The position numbers and the translations under genes are program-made. Positions 1-9,401 of a stretch of DNA of 45,742 nucleotides are shown here, in pieces. The DNA lies in the NCBI GenBank assembly GCA_031271165.1, contig JAISWF010000252.1, forward strand, positions 1-45,742. The letters are read 5' to 3'. The notes beneath the pieces are model-generated. The model worked only from the letters and a program-made list of their open reading frames with translations, searched no databases and was not told where the DNA came from. Positions within the stretch are counted from its first letter, which is position 1; the number at the start of each line of letters is the position of its first letter. The stretch is from Deltaproteobacteria bacterium. Lineage in GTDB: Bacteria; Desulfobacterota; Desulfarculia; Adiutricales; Adiutricaceae.

Positions 1-122
1 CACCTTTTATTGGCCTTGAGGGCCGCCACAAGCGGTAAAGCCTGGTCGTTTTCCAAAAGGGCGGGCGTCTGACCGATAAAATTACCGTAAATTAGTTGAG
101 GATGCCTTAAAATAGCCAGCAT
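1..122 (-). CDS. Possible N-terminal fragment of an unrecognised gene, cut by the window edge
   Basis: A minus-strand frame is open from an ATG at 120-122 to the window edge, about 40 codons, reading MLAILRHPQLIYGN and onward. It stays open upstream of the ATG for about 30 more codons but has no better start there. There is no clear ribosome binding site and I recognise no family. It lies beyond tRNA-Thr on the same strand. A hairpin directed the other way sits directly upstream, which is odd for a gene start, so this could be chance. Confidence 0.25.
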   Translation of the reverse strand, partial: MLAILRHPQLIYGNFIGQTPALLENDQALPLVAALKANKR

Positions 123-133
123 CTTACAAAGCT

Positions 134-181
134 GAAAGCCCGGGAGCCTTTTTAAATTTAGGCTTCCAGGCTTTCTTTGTT
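134..181 (+). terminator. Hairpin followed by T-rich tract, plus-strand direction
   Basis: The arms at 134-149 and 160-175 pair over about 16 positions with two weak pairs around an AT loop. They are followed on the plus strand by TTTGTTTTTC. This would end a plus-strand transcript entering from outside the window; no plus-strand gene is visible before it. On the minus strand the hairpin lacks a T tract. Confidence 0.5.
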
Positions 182-218
182 TTTCAATTATTTCTGACTT
201 TTCTCAAAAAGGGCTTAA

Positions 219-294
219 TGGAGCCGCCGATGGGAGTTGAACCCGCAACCTTCTGATTACAAATCAGATGCTCTGCCAATTGAGCTACGGCGGC
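219..294 (-). tRNA. tRNA-Thr (anticodon UGU)
   Basis: The minus strand folds as a complete 76-nt tRNA. The acceptor stem pairs GCCGCCG with CGGCGGC, the D arm contains AGCTCAATTGGCAGAGC, the anticodon stem TCTGA/TCAGA encloses the loop TTTGTAA (anticodon TGT), and the T arm has GGTTCAACTCC. The 3' CCA is encoded. It lies downstream of pnp on the same strand, separated from it by a terminator, so it probably has its own promoter in 295-335. Confidence 0.96.
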
Positions 295-335
295 CCAAGT
301 CATATCTAAAGTGGTCTTATCTGGCGATTGGCATT

Positions 336-381
336 AAAAAAAACCAGCCACCGGCCAAGTATCCCATCAACCCGGCAGCTG
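336..381 (-). terminator. Intrinsic terminator after pnp
   Basis: On the minus strand, arms CAGC-tg-CCGG (372-381) and CCGG-tg-GCTG (345-354) pair around a loop of about 17 nt and are followed by eight T (336-343 on the complement). It sits about 30 nt after the pnp stop and would end the rimP-to-pnp operon before tRNA-Thr. Confidence 0.7.
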
Positions 382-410
382 TTGACCAAAAATTCCTTCC
401 GCAGCCTTGG

Positions 411-2483
411 TCAGTCCAGCAAAGCCCGGCGGGAAAGACGAATCTTGCCCTGTTTGTCAATGGCTAAAACCTTAACGTCGATGAGGTCGCCCTCTTTGAC
501 GTAGTCGGTGACCCGCTGGACTCTTTCGTTGGCCAATTGGGAAATATGAAGAAGCCCTTCAGTCCCCGGCAAAATCTCCACGAAAGCCCCAAACTCAACC
601 ACCTTGACCACCCGGCCAGAATAAACCTTGTCAATCTCCGGGGCCTGAGTATAGCGCCGGACGGCGGCGATAGCCAATTGGGCCATCTCGGCATTGGGGG
701 AGTAAATGGTCACCTTGCCACTGTCTTCAACCTCCAGGCGGCTATCGGTTTCAGCCTGGATGCTTTTGATGATCTTTCCGCCTGGGCCGATAACGTCTTT
801 AATCTTTTCCGGGTTAATGGTGATCACAAAGGTCTTGGGGGCATATTGGGAAATCTCAGACCGGGGAGTGCTTAAGGCCTTGCTCATGGCCTCCAAGATG
901 TGAAGTCTCCCATCCCGGGCCTGGGAGAGGGCCTGGGTCATGATCTCCCGGGTAACCCCGCTGATCTTAATGTCCATTTGGACGGCGGTAATGCCTTCCT
1001 TGGTCCCGGCCACCTTAAAATCCATATCACCCAGATGGTCTTCGTCACCTAATATATCGGTTAAAACCACCACCTTGCCGTCGTCGACCACCAGTCCCAT
1101 GGCCACTCCAGCTACCTGGCCGGATATGGGAACGCCAGCATCCATCAAGGCCAGAGAACCGGAACAAACCGTGGCCATGGAAGATGAACCATTGGATTCC
1201 ATGATTTCCGAAACCACGCGAATGGAGTAAGGAAATTTCTCATGGGAGGGCAGGACAGCCTTCAAAGCCCGCTCAGCCAAAATTCCGTGGCCGATTTCTC
1301 GGCGGCCCGGAGCGCCCAGACGCTTGACTTCTCCAGTGCAGTAAGGCGGGAAGTTATAGTGGAGCATGAAAGTTTTGGAGGTCTCGCCGATAAGGGTGTC
1401 GAGTCTTTGGTCGTCGTAGCTGGTGCCTAAAGTGACAATGCCCAGACTCTGGGTTTCGCCGCGGGTAAAAAGGGCGCTACCGTGGACACGAGGGAGGTAG
1501 CTGACCTCACAGTCGATGGGCCTGACCTGGGTAAAGTTCCGGCCGTCAATGCGACGGCCTTCATTTAAGATCAGGCTCCGCAGGATATCCCCTTCCAGCT
1601 GGTGTACGGCATGGGAAATATCGGAGGTCTCGTCAGGATTGGATTCGGCAAAGTCGGCCTTGGCCTTGGCGGCAATCTCAGAAACCTTATTTTGGCGGGA
1701 GAGTTTTTCGACCGTTGTCAGAGCCGCAAGCATGTCCGAACGATAACGCTCTTTGATCTCGTTAATTAAAGTCTCATTTCTGACAATCTCGGGGATAGGC
1801 CTTTTTTCCTTGCCCAGCACTTTCTGCAGGTCAAGCTGGAGCTTTAATAGAGGCTGAACTGACTCCTGAGCCAGGAAAATAGCATCCAAGACCGCCGCCT
1901 CACTGGCCTCCTTGGCCCCGCCTTCAACCATGACGACGGCGTCACTAGAGGCAGCGACGATCAAAATAAGATCCGCTTCGTTAATCTGGGCCTGGGTGGG
2001 AGCGACCACCAGCTGACCATCAACCCGGGCCACTCTAGTGCCGGCAATAGGGCCCTGAAAAGGAATGTCGGAGAGCATCAAAGCGGCCGAGGCGCCCAAC
2101 ATGGCCAAAAGATCGGGGTCGTATTTTTCGTCAACCGAAAGAGCCTGGGCAATGACCTGGGTTTCGTAGGTCCAGCTCTTGGAAATCAGCGGCCGGCAGG
2201 GTCGGTCGATAAATCTGGAGGTCAAAGTTTCTTTTTCGGTCGGCCGTCCGATCTCTCGCCGAAAAAAATTGCCCGGAATTCGGCCTACTGCGTAAAAACG
2301 CTCTTGATAATCAACGGTTAATGGTAAAAAATCGATCCCTTCGCGCTTTTCGTTGGAAGCCTGCGCAGTAGCCAAGACCACCGTTTCACCCATAGTTACG
2401 ATCACCGAACCGCTGACCTGTTTGGCGATCTTACCAGATTCAATGGTCAATCTAGCATCGCCGAACTTAGTTTCAACTTTCAT
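411..2483 (-). CDS. pnp: Polynucleotide phosphorylase (PNPase)
   Basis: PNPase degrades RNA 3'-5' by phosphorolysis, releasing nucleoside diphosphates, and is a core subunit of RNA degradosomes in the cytoplasm. The 690 residues match the usual length and domain order. The first RNase PH domain is near the N-terminus (VETKFGDARLTIESGKIAKQ), then an alpha-helical domain, and a second RNase PH domain from about 320 (SALFTRGETQSLG, GRREIGHG, SNGSSSMA and the acidic DHLGDMDFKVAGT). A KH domain follows at about 550-610 with GPGGKIIK, and an S1 domain at about 617-690 (GRVVKVVEFGAFVEILPG). The start has a GAGGAG ribosome binding site. It is the last protein gene of the operon, 285 bp after rpsO; that gap holds a small perfect hairpin (2696-2711) without a T tract and nothing else I can name. 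Confidence 0.98.
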   Translation of the reverse strand: MKVETKFGDARLTIESGKIAKQVSGSVIVTMGETVVLATAQASNEKREGIDFLPLTVDYQERFYAVGRIPGNFFRREIGRPTEKETLTSRFIDRPCRPLISKSWTYETQVIAQALSVDEKYDPDLLAMLGASAALMLSDIPFQGPIAGTRVARVDGQLVVAPTQAQINEADLILIVAASSDAVVMVEGGAKEASEAAVLDAIFLAQESVQPLLKLQLDLQKVLGKEKRPIPEIVRNETLINEIKERYRSDMLAALTTVEKLSRQNKVSEIAAKAKADFAESNPDETSDISHAVHQLEGDILRSLILNEGRRIDGRNFTQVRPIDCEVSYLPRVHGSALFTRGETQSLGIVTLGTSYDDQRLDTLIGETSKTFMLHYNFPPYCTGEVKRLGAPGRREIGHGILAERALKAVLPSHEKFPYSIRVVSEIMESNGSSSMATVCSGSLALMDAGVPISGQVAGVAMGLVVDDGKVVVLTDILGDEDHLGDMDFKVAGTKEGITAVQMDIKISGVTREIMTQALSQARDGRLHILEAMSKALSTPRSEISQYAPKTFVITINPEKIKDVIGPGGKIIKSIQAETDSRLEVEDSGKVTIYSPNAEMAQLAIAAVRRYTQAPEIDKVYSGRVVKVVEFGAFVEILPGTEGLLHISQLANERVQRVTDYVKEGDLIDVKVLAIDKQGKIRLSRRALLD

Positions 2484-2768
2484 TTTTTCTCCTCACCCCA
2501 ACCCGCTTTCCCGGGGGGTCAATGGGACCTCCCCAAGGTTCCGGAAGTCACTGCCGCCGCTTTCGGCCCGGTGATCCGGCATGGGTCCTGCCCTATAATT
2601 GATGATGTTTCCCACATTCCTTCATTCGGGGAAAAATCCCCCTGGCTAGGCCGCCCCCATGGCTGCCCAGCCAATCCAAGGCCGTTTTGACCCTGGCTCT
2701 GCTGGCAGAGCAAGCCCCCTGATTAGTTATTCGAGGGCCGCAAAAGACTGCCATAAACTGCCTTAGGC

Positions 2769-3038
2769 TTATTTGCGCAGACCCAGCCGGCTGATTAGCT
2801 CACGATAGCGGCCCATGTCGTTGCGTTTGAGGTAACTTAGCAACCGCCTTCTTTGGCCGACCAATTTCAAAAGCCCACGCCGAGAAGCGTGATCCTTTTG
2901 GTGAGTCTTAAAATGACTGGTCAAAGAAACAATACGCTCGGTCAAAAGCGCCACCTGGACTTCGGTGCTGCCGGTGTCAGATTCATGTTTGCGAAAATTG
3001 CCGATAATCTCGGCGGTTTTGGCTGTACTTGTAGTCAT
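2769..3038 (-). CDS. rpsO: 30S ribosomal protein S15
   Basis: S15 is a primary 16S rRNA-binding protein of the small subunit platform. The 89-residue product has the standard length and hallmark segments: [36 protein letters not shown] and [22 protein letters not shown] ribosome binding site precedes the ATG. It lies 32 bp after truB and before pnp, the order found in many bacteria, where S15 often controls its own translation; no leader motif for that is obvious here. Confidence 0.98.
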   Translation of the reverse strand: MTTSTAKTAEIIGNFRKHESDTGSTEVQVALLTERIVSLTSHFKTHQKDHASRRGLLKLVGQRRRLLSYLKRNDMGRYRELISRLGLRK

Positions 3039-3070
3039 GGTCTCCCTGCCATTGATGTTATGTTGGTCCC

Positions 3071-4024
3071 TTAAATTTCTTCGGGACGAAAAACCCTCAA
3101 GGGCCGCAAGAAAGGCCCCTGGGGCTGACCCGGAACCGCCCGGTCGGGCAGTCCGGAAATTTCAGCTAAAGCGATCAGAGTGCCATTAGGCCCAATCACC
3201 TTCAACGGACCCGGGCCGGAGTAATTCTGAACCTCCGGCGGTACGGGCAAAAAACCTCCCGAGCAAAAGCGCCCGGCCTCCAACGACCCCAGCTCCACCT
3301 CCTTGAGGGGTTCGAGGGCCTGTCGCGGGGAAAAAAGTCGGGCCTTTAATTGCAGGCCGTCGGCCGGAAGGCCGGCCGCCTGCTCCAAGGAAAAGCGGCC
3401 CACCGTCAGGCGACGGAGAGCCGCCAGGGCTCCGCCGCCCAAAGACAATCGGCAGCCCAAGTCGCGGGCCAGCGATCTGATATAATAGCCCGAGGAAACG
3501 GAGGCCCAAAAACTTAGGTTCGGCGGGTCCCAGTCCAGGCAGGTCAGCCCATGAGCCGTCACCATTCGGGCGGGAATATCCAGCGGTTCCCCGCTTCGAG
3601 CCGCCCGGTGAGCGCTGCGTCCGCCCACTTTGAGGGCGCAGTAGGCCGGAGGGACCTGCGGCCCAGACCCGACGAAAGAAGCCAGAGCCGACTCAATCTC
3701 CTGGCGGTCAGGCCAGGGGCCATGATGCCGGACCAGCTCCCCTCCAGTCACATCATCGGTATCAGTGCTCAGACCCAGCTGGATGACCCCCTGGTAGGTT
3801 TTCTCGTGCTTGACCAGCCAAGGTTCAAGCTTGGTGGCCGCCCCTAGCAAGACGAGCAAAAGCCCGGTAGCCATGGGATCGAGGGTCCCGGCGTGACCGA
3901 CTCTTCTTTGCCCGGCTATCCGCCGAACGGCGCCCACCACATCATGGCTGGTTAGGCCGGGCTCTTTGTCGATCAACAAAAGGCCGCTAAGGCCGGAATT
4001 CGGGGAGCTGGATCTCCGGCTCAC
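3071..4024 (-). CDS. truB: tRNA pseudouridine(55) synthase
   Basis: TruB converts U55 of the tRNA T loop to pseudouridine. The catalytic motif [14 protein letters not shown] is present with the nucleophilic Asp at about residue 49, together with the N-terminal [16 protein letters not shown], the [13 protein letters not shown] segment and a C-terminal PUA-like extension. An upstream ATG (4090) would add 22 Gly/Pro-rich residues inside nrnA. I chose the GTG at 4024 because it overlaps the nrnA stop (GTGA), a typical coupled start, and gives a normal 317 residues. It is followed by rpsO after 32 bp. Confidence 0.95.
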   Translation of the reverse strand: MSRRSSSPNSGLSGLLLIDKEPGLTSHDVVGAVRRIAGQRRVGHAGTLDPMATGLLLVLLGAATKLEPWLVKHEKTYQGVIQLGLSTDTDDVTGGELVRHHGPWPDRQEIESALASFVGSGPQVPPAYCALKVGGRSAHRAARSGEPLDIPARMVTAHGLTCLDWDPPNLSFWASVSSGYYIRSLARDLGCRLSLGGGALAALRRLTVGRFSLEQAAGLPADGLQLKARLFSPRQALEPLKEVELGSLEAGRFCSGGFLPVPPEVQNYSGPGPLKVIGPNGTLIALAEISGLPDRAVPGQPQGPFLRPLRVFRPEEI

Positions 4025-5064
4025 ATTGCCTCGGTCAGGTGGACCGGGGCCCGGGCCAAAAATTTTTCCAGAGCCTGTTCCGGCTCGCAATCTTCCTCAA
4101 GATAGGCCGCTGCCAGCTGGTGGCCGCCGCCACCAAAATGAATGGCCAGAGCCCGGGCATCGACCCCGGGCCGGCTGCGCAGGCTGACGCGGGTTTGCCG
4201 GGGTCCGTTATATTTAATCAAGGCCCCCAACTCAACTTTGGCCAAAAGAAGCGTGTATTCAACCAGACCTTCGGTCTCCGAGAGATCGCTGCCCGCCTCC
4301 CGAAACATCGGCTCAGTCACCATGATGGTGGCCACCCGCCCACCAAGGTGAACCTTCAAGGTGGCCAGGGCTTTAGCCAAAAGCTTCATCCTCGAAAGCG
4401 GCCAATTTTGCTTCAAGGCCCGGTTAATACGCTCAATATCAGCCCCTAAGGCCACCAGCTCTGAAGCCTGCCGCAGACATTCGCTGGTGACGTTATTTTG
4501 ACTGAAAGATCCGGTATCGCTGATCAGGCCAGCCAAAAGAGAGTCGGCAATATCCTTGGACATTGGGGCGTTGATTTTTTTCAGAACCTTAAAAATCAAC
4601 TCACTGGTAGCCGCCGCCTGGTAGTCCAAAAAGGCGGCCTCAAAAAAGGCCGGTTCCTGACCTAAGCTGTGGTGATCAATGGCCACAAAAGGCAGAACCG
4701 GTCCATGGGGGACAAAGGCGGCGGTATCCGACCAAGCCCGGTGGAGACTGTGACAGTCCACCAAAATCATGCGTTCAAATTCTCCGGCCAATTCCGGACC
4801 GTAGGCGAGACGCACAAACATGTCCCGGGGTCTCATCAGAAAATCAAGATTGGAGGGGACCAGACCGCTGAGGCCGACGGTGACCTCACGTCCGAGATGC
4901 CGCAGGCCCAAGGCCAGGGCCGCAGCTGAACCGACCGCATCCCCGTCGGGATTGAGATGGCCGACGATCAGTATTTTGCGGCCAGAAAGAAGCTTGGACA
5001 AAAAAATATCGGAGGGCTCTTGGCCCTGCAAGTGTGCCGCCAAATCTGATTGGTTGGGGTTCAT
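4021..5064 (-). CDS. nrnA: DHH-family bifunctional oligoribonuclease/pAp phosphatase
   Basis: NrnA-type DHH/DHHA1 enzymes degrade nano-RNA oligonucleotides and remove the 3' phosphate of pAp in the cytoplasm. The 347 residues show the metal-binding DHH motifs HLNPDGDAVGS (about 36-46), LVDCHS (about 101-106) and IDHH (about 129-132). The DHHA1 motif GGGGHQLAAAY lies at about 311-321. The gene is in its usual place between rbfA (6 bp gap) and truB (4-bp overlap). Whether it prefers nano-RNA, pAp or a cyclic dinucleotide product cannot be told from sequence. Confidence 0.92.
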   Translation of the reverse strand: MNPNQSDLAAHLQGQEPSDIFLSKLLSGRKILIVGHLNPDGDAVGSAAALALGLRHLGREVTVGLSGLVPSNLDFLMRPRDMFVRLAYGPELAGEFERMILVDCHSLHRAWSDTAAFVPHGPVLPFVAIDHHSLGQEPAFFEAAFLDYQAAATSELIFKVLKKINAPMSKDIADSLLAGLISDTGSFSQNNVTSECLRQASELVALGADIERINRALKQNWPLSRMKLLAKALATLKVHLGGRVATIMVTEPMFREAGSDLSETEGLVEYTLLLAKVELGALIKYNGPRQTRVSLRSRPGVDARALAIHFGGGGHQLAAAYLEEDCEPEQALEKFLARAPVHLTEAM

Positions 5065-5070
5065 TGGCAG

Positions 5071-5622
5071 TCAATCGCTTTCAGTCCGACGGGCAAGAGA
5101 AAAATCGTCAGGCGAGGCCGAGGCATTGGAAAGTCCGGAAACTGGGTGGGCTGAAGGGGAACCGGCGAGGGAATCGAAGACCTGAGGCTCGGCGTCATTT
5201 TGGACCGCCTCTTTAACCTCATCTGAATCTTTGGTCTGATTTTCAGATGATTTCTCCCCCTCCGTCTGGGCCTGACCACCGCCCAGACCAAGATCGGCCA
5301 AAAGCTCACTAATGCGGGAAGCGTAATCTGGATTTTGGTCAAACTCGAAGACAACCTCTGGTACGTACTTGACGGTCAGTATTTCAAAAAGCCGGTGCCT
5401 GATAAAACCCTTGGCCCCCTCCAGGGCCGAGCGAGCCTTGGTCCGTTCCTCTTCGGTACCCAGGACGCTGTAGAACAGTCTCACCTTTTTTAGATCCGCA
5501 GAGACCTTGGCCTTGGTGACGGTGACCACGGAAAGCCTGGGATCTTTACATTTTCTAAGTAAGAGTTCGGCTACCATAGTTTCAATGAGGCTGTTGAGCC
5601 TCTCTTGTCTGATCCGACTCAT
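5071..5622 (-). CDS. rbfA: 30S ribosome-binding factor A with acidic tail
   Basis: RbfA binds immature 30S subunits and helps 16S rRNA 5' end maturation. Residues 1-110 form the KH-like RbfA fold: IRQERLNSLIETMVAEL, KDPRLSVVTVTKAKVSADLK, and VPEVVFEFDQNPDYASRI near the end. Residues 111-183 are an extra acidic, Ser/Glu/Asp-rich tail that most RbfA proteins lack or have shorter. The start ATG overlaps the stop of the DUF503 gene (ATGA), indicating translational coupling. Confidence 0.95.
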   Translation of the reverse strand: MSRIRQERLNSLIETMVAELLLRKCKDPRLSVVTVTKAKVSADLKKVRLFYSVLGTEEERTKARSALEGAKGFIRHRLFEILTVKYVPEVVFEFDQNPDYASRISELLADLGLGGGQAQTEGEKSSENQTKDSDEVKEAVQNDAEPQVFDSLAGSPSAHPVSGLSNASASPDDFSLARRTESD

Positions 5623-6002
5623 GAGTGGTCCTCCCGATCGGCAAAATCCGACTCGGACAACTCCGGTTCACCAAAATCAGATTGAGCGCCGGCCAGGGCG
5701 TAGCCCTCATCATCAAAAATGGGGCAGACGATTTCGGAATCGACCACCTCGGCGTCGGCGTTGGTCTCGACAAAGTTGAGTACCCGGTCCAAAACGCTTC
5801 GGAGCAGTTTTCCATCCGGGCCGCAGACCGAAAAACCCAAAAGAGCCTGGGCATGGACGTCTTGTTCGCCGACCTCGGAGGCCGAAACGTTAAAGCGGGA
5901 TCTGACCCGACCCAGGAGACTTTTCACCACCCGACGCTTCTCTTTGAGGCTGATATTGCCTTCCAACAGCAGAGCCACAGTCAAAAAACCCACCACCGCC
6001 AC
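5619..6002 (-). CDS. DUF503 (YlxP-like) protein
   Basis: The YlxP/DUF503 family is small, found beside infB and rbfA in many bacteria, and of unclear function, probably ribosome- or RNA-related. The N-terminal 95 residues match it: VALLLEGNISLKEKRRVVKS, then LLGRVRSRFNVSASEVGEQD. The last 30 residues are an acidic extension beyond the usual length. It sits 19 bp after infB and overlaps rbfA by 4 bp. Confidence 0.9.
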   Translation of the reverse strand: MAVVGFLTVALLLEGNISLKEKRRVVKSLLGRVRSRFNVSASEVGEQDVHAQALLGFSVCGPDGKLLRSVLDRVLNFVETNADAEVVDSEIVCPIFDDEGYALAGAQSDFGEPELSESDFADREDHS

Positions 6003-6021
6003 TTTGAGTTTCCCCCGGCTC

Positions 6022-9000
6022 TCAAATCTCGGCCTCCGCCGTCCGAGCCGCTTCGGTCACCCGAGCTGCCTCAGCCGCCCGTTCGACGGCCTCGTTAACC
6101 AGTTCCACGGTGGCTGCGGTCTCTTCGATCTGGTAGAACTCCAGACGATCGCCAACCTGGATATCGCTGTAGTTATCCAAATTGATGCCGCATTCATAGC
6201 CGCTTAAAACCTCACGGACGTCATTTTTTTCGCGCTTGAGCGTACTAACCCGTCCGTCATAGATAGATTCGCGGCCCCGATACAGTCTTACCCGCGCCCC
6301 GCGAGTAACCTTGCCGTCAGTAACGTAAGAACCGGCCACCACCCCGACTTTGGTAATGGTAAAGACCTGACGCACCTCAGCCTGACCCAGAATCTTCTCA
6401 CTCTTGACCGGATCGAGCAGACCAGCCATGGCCTCTTTGATATCGTCCAAAAGCTTGTAAATGACGTCGTAGTAACGCACCTGAACCTGGACAGAGTCGG
6501 CCACGTCAGTAACCTTGCTGGAGGGGGGTTTAACACCAAAGCAAATAACCAGGGCGTTGGAAGCTGAGGCCAGCATGATATCGGTCTCGGAAACCGCACC
6601 AGTAGACGAATGGATGACGGTGATTTTGATTTCCTGATTGCTGAGTTTACCGATGGCATCCAAAATAGCTTCCAAAGAACCTTGGACGTCAGCTTTGACG
6701 ATGAGGTTGAGGCCCTTGACAGCTCCAGCTTTGATGTGGTCGAAAAGGTTTTCCAAAGTTAATTTGGAGGTTTTGACCAACTCGTTTTCACGCTGCTTTA
6801 AAAGCCGGTGCTGGCTGACTTGGCGGGCCTGCTTTTCATCTTCCATGACCACAAACTCATCGCCGGCTTGGGGGACCCCGCTGATACCCTGAATCTCCAC
6901 CGGGATGGCCGGTCCAGCCTGCTCGACCCGCTGGCCTTGATCGTTGAAAAGGGCCCTGACCTTGCCGCAGAAAACGCCGCAGACATAAGGATCGCCCTGC
7001 TTTAAGAGACCCTCGCCCACCAAGACCGTAGCCACAGCTCCGCGGCCCTTATCAAGCCGGGCTTCAATGATCCGACCCTTGGCCGGGCCTTGGGTGCGGG
7101 CTTTGAGTTCCAAAAGATCGGCCTGAAGAAGAATCAAGTCCAAAAGCTCATCGACTCCCTGGCCAGTCTTGGCGCTGATGTCAACAAAGACCGTGTCCCC
7201 GCCCCAGGCTTCCTGAGTCAGTCCCAGTTCCATCATCTGGCGCCGAATGCGTTCAGGATCGGCCCCGGGTTTGTCAACCTTGTTGACGGCCACCAAAATT
7301 GGCACTTTGGCCGCTCTAGCGTGGTCGGCGGCCTCTCTGGTTTGAGGCATAACTCCGTCGTCGGCGGCGACGATAAGAATGACCAAGTCAGTGACTTGGG
7401 CGCCCCTGGAACGCATGGCCGTAAAAGCCTCATGACCAGGGGTATCTAGAAAGGTTATATAACGCTGGCCAACCTTGACGTGGTAGGCACCGATGTGCTG
7501 GGTGATGCCTCCAGCCTCTCCCTCCTGGATTTTGGTCTTGCGGATGTAATCCAAAAGGGAGGTCTTACCGTGATCGACGTGACCCATGATGGTCACCACC
7601 GGTGAACGGCCTTCGAGGGGATATTTCTCGGCCGTATCCGAGATGGGCAAAAAAACATCTTCGTCAAAAGCCGACTTTTCAACCTCGTAGCCGAACTCGG
7701 CAGCCACCAAGGTGGCGGTGTCGAAATCCAGCGCCTGGTTAAGCCCGGCCATGACCCCCATGGTCATAAGCTTTTTGATAACATCTCCCGCTTTGAGTGA
7801 TAAGCGGTGAGCTAGCTCCGAAACAGTTATCACCTCGTCAACCTTTATCCGGCGCTTAATGGCCTTAGGAATGGTTATCTCGGTCTTGGCCTGAGTTTTT
7901 TTGGGGCCCTTACCCTTTTTAGAGCGGGTTCGGTCCCAAGTACCTTCGGAATAAAGATCGGTGCGTTCCACCAATTCGCGGCGTCGATTGGTCCGAGAGG
8001 TCTCTTCGGTGCCCGTGCGTTCCGAAAAAGGGCCGCCTTTTTTCTTACTACGATCGCCCCGTTTACGGGTCTCGTTTCCAGAAGACGGCGCCGGAGCTGG
8101 CTCTGGGCGAGTCCCTGGTCTGGGAGGCTGAGGCCGTCCAGTTCGAGGAGCAGTACTCGGCCCGCGTCCGCCCGCCGGGGCATCTGAGCGGGGCTGGGGA
8201 CCGACCCTGGCGCCGCCAGTTGAGCGAGGCGGAGCTCCTGTTTTGGTTCCGTCAGCCCTGGGTTTGACCATCCCAACAACCCTGGCCGCTTCATTAATTG
8301 GCTGATTGCGGCTGTCCTTGGGCCGGCCGACAGAGCCCACTTCCGTGGTCACCTTACGGATGGGCCCCTGTCCGCCACGGGACCGATCGCTTTTGCTTTT
8401 TTGAGTATCAACGGCGGCTGCCGAAAGAACTTCGGTAACCACGGCTATGGGGCCGGGTTCTGGAGGGCTGACAACTGTAGGCGACTCTGATGAAATTTCT
8501 TCGGTCAAAACAGGATCAACTGGCTCAGGAGCCGGCACCAAAACTGGACCAGCCGATTGCTCGACAGTCTTAGGTATCACTCTAATGAAATCTGGAGTTG
8601 GGGTTTTTTGCGTAGCCGCTGATTGCACTTTATCTTTGCCCTTAGGATCTTGATTGGGAAGCTTGGTCTGGACACCGATAATTGTGGCCGTGTCAAAACC
8701 TTTGGTTGACTTGCTGGAACGGGAGTTAGTGCTGCCCTTGGGAGTTTCGTTACCATCGCCAGCTGCTCCGGAATCGGTCGAAGCCGGGGCGGCCGCCTCG
8801 ACTGGCTCGTCGGTGGTTTCAGGCTTGGCAGCGGGGGTTTCTATTTCACCTTCGGCTAGGGATTCCAATTCCTGGGCCGCCCCGCTTCCTTTTTTGCGGC
8901 GTCTGACCACCACGCCAGCTGCCGCCAGCTGAGTTTTACTGGCTATTTGTCGTCTAATATCTTCGGCCATGCTGTCTTCAATACTATGGGAGGCGCTAAG

Positions 9001-9102
9001 TTTAGCCCCGGTCATAATATTAAGCTCAGCCATGCGCTGAAGAAGTTCGGTGCTGGTCATCGACAACTCTTTGGCCAGTTCATGAATCCTTTTCTTACCC
9101 AT
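6022..9102 (-). CDS. infB: Translation initiation factor IF-2
   Basis: IF-2 is the GTPase that brings fMet-tRNA to the 30S subunit and promotes 50S joining. The 1026-residue protein has an N-terminal IF2-N segment (about 1-50, KKRIHELAKELSM). A long low-complexity linker of about 350 residues, rich in Pro, Arg, Gly, Ser and Thr, follows, then a second IF2-N module at about 425-490. The G domain has G1 GHVDHGKT (about 504-511), DTPGH (about 554), NKVD (about 611) and SAKTG. Domains II-IV follow, including GVVAGSYVTDGKV. A weak AGGTGG site precedes the ATG; ylxR lies 23 bp upstream. Confidence 0.98.
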   Translation of the reverse strand: MGKKRIHELAKELSMTSTELLQRMAELNIMTGAKLSASHSIEDSMAEDIRRQIASKTQLAAAGVVVRRRKKGSGAAQELESLAEGEIETPAAKPETTDEPVEAAAPASTDSGAAGDGNETPKGSTNSRSSKSTKGFDTATIIGVQTKLPNQDPKGKDKVQSAATQKTPTPDFIRVIPKTVEQSAGPVLVPAPEPVDPVLTEEISSESPTVVSPPEPGPIAVVTEVLSAAAVDTQKSKSDRSRGGQGPIRKVTTEVGSVGRPKDSRNQPINEAARVVGMVKPRADGTKTGAPPRSTGGARVGPQPRSDAPAGGRGPSTAPRTGRPQPPRPGTRPEPAPAPSSGNETRKRGDRSKKKGGPFSERTGTEETSRTNRRRELVERTDLYSEGTWDRTRSKKGKGPKKTQAKTEITIPKAIKRRIKVDEVITVSELAHRLSLKAGDVIKKLMTMGVMAGLNQALDFDTATLVAAEFGYEVEKSAFDEDVFLPISDTAEKYPLEGRSPVVTIMGHVDHGKTSLLDYIRKTKIQEGEAGGITQHIGAYHVKVGQRYITFLDTPGHEAFTAMRSRGAQVTDLVILIVAADDGVMPQTREAADHARAAKVPILVAVNKVDKPGADPERIRRQMMELGLTQEAWGGDTVFVDISAKTGQGVDELLDLILLQADLLELKARTQGPAKGRIIEARLDKGRGAVATVLVGEGLLKQGDPYVCGVFCGKVRALFNDQGQRVEQAGPAIPVEIQGISGVPQAGDEFVVMEDEKQARQVSQHRLLKQRENELVKTSKLTLENLFDHIKAGAVKGLNLIVKADVQGSLEAILDAIGKLSNQEIKITVIHSSTGAVSETDIMLASASNALVICFGVKPPSSKVTDVADSVQVQVRYYDVIYKLLDDIKEAMAGLLDPVKSEKILGQAEVRQVFTITKVGVVAGSYVTDGKVTRGARVRLYRGRESIYDGRVSTLKREKNDVREVLSGYECGINLDNYSDIQVGDRLEFYQIEETAATVELVNEAVERAAEAARVTEAARTAEAEI

Positions 9103-9125
9103 CCCTTTGCCACCTGTAAATATTG

Positions 9126-9401
9126 TTACGGGTTGAGAACTTCAAGGGCTGAAAGATCTGGGTCCGACACCCTCAGAGCCCGGGCCAGCCGGCCTTTGAG
9201 GGCCGCCTTGGCCAGACAGCTGGGACTGTCGGTGCAAACCCAGGCTCCACGCCCTTTAAGTCTCCGCCCGGGATCGGCGGTCACAACCGCCCGACCGCTA
9301 TCGGGCCGGAGAGCCAATCTCACGAGCTGATCTTGAGGGCGCCGGACCCGGCACCCCACACAGGTCCTTACCGGACCGCTCGTTGGCTGGCTTTCGGTCA
9401 A
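9126..9401 (-). CDS. ylxR: YlxR/RnpM (DUF448) RNA-binding protein
   Basis: The YlxR family is small, basic and RNA-binding; the B. subtilis member, RnpM, modulates RNase P. The 91 residues carry the signature RTCVGCRVRRPQDQLVRL near the start, then GRRLKGRGAWVCTDSPSCL and a basic C-terminal part. Its ATG overlaps the nusA stop (ATGA), and it stands between nusA and infB as in most genomes. Confidence 0.93.
   Translation of the reverse strand: MTESQPTSGPVRTCVGCRVRRPQDQLVRLALRPDSGRAVVTADPGRRLKGRGAWVCTDSPSCLAKAALKGRLARALRVSDPDLSALEVLNP

Noticed and set aside
5625-6207. Long plus-strand frames of 157 and 162 codons
   Set aside because: They lie antisense to the DUF503 gene and the infB 3' end, with no ribosome binding site or family resemblance; GC-rich shadow frames.
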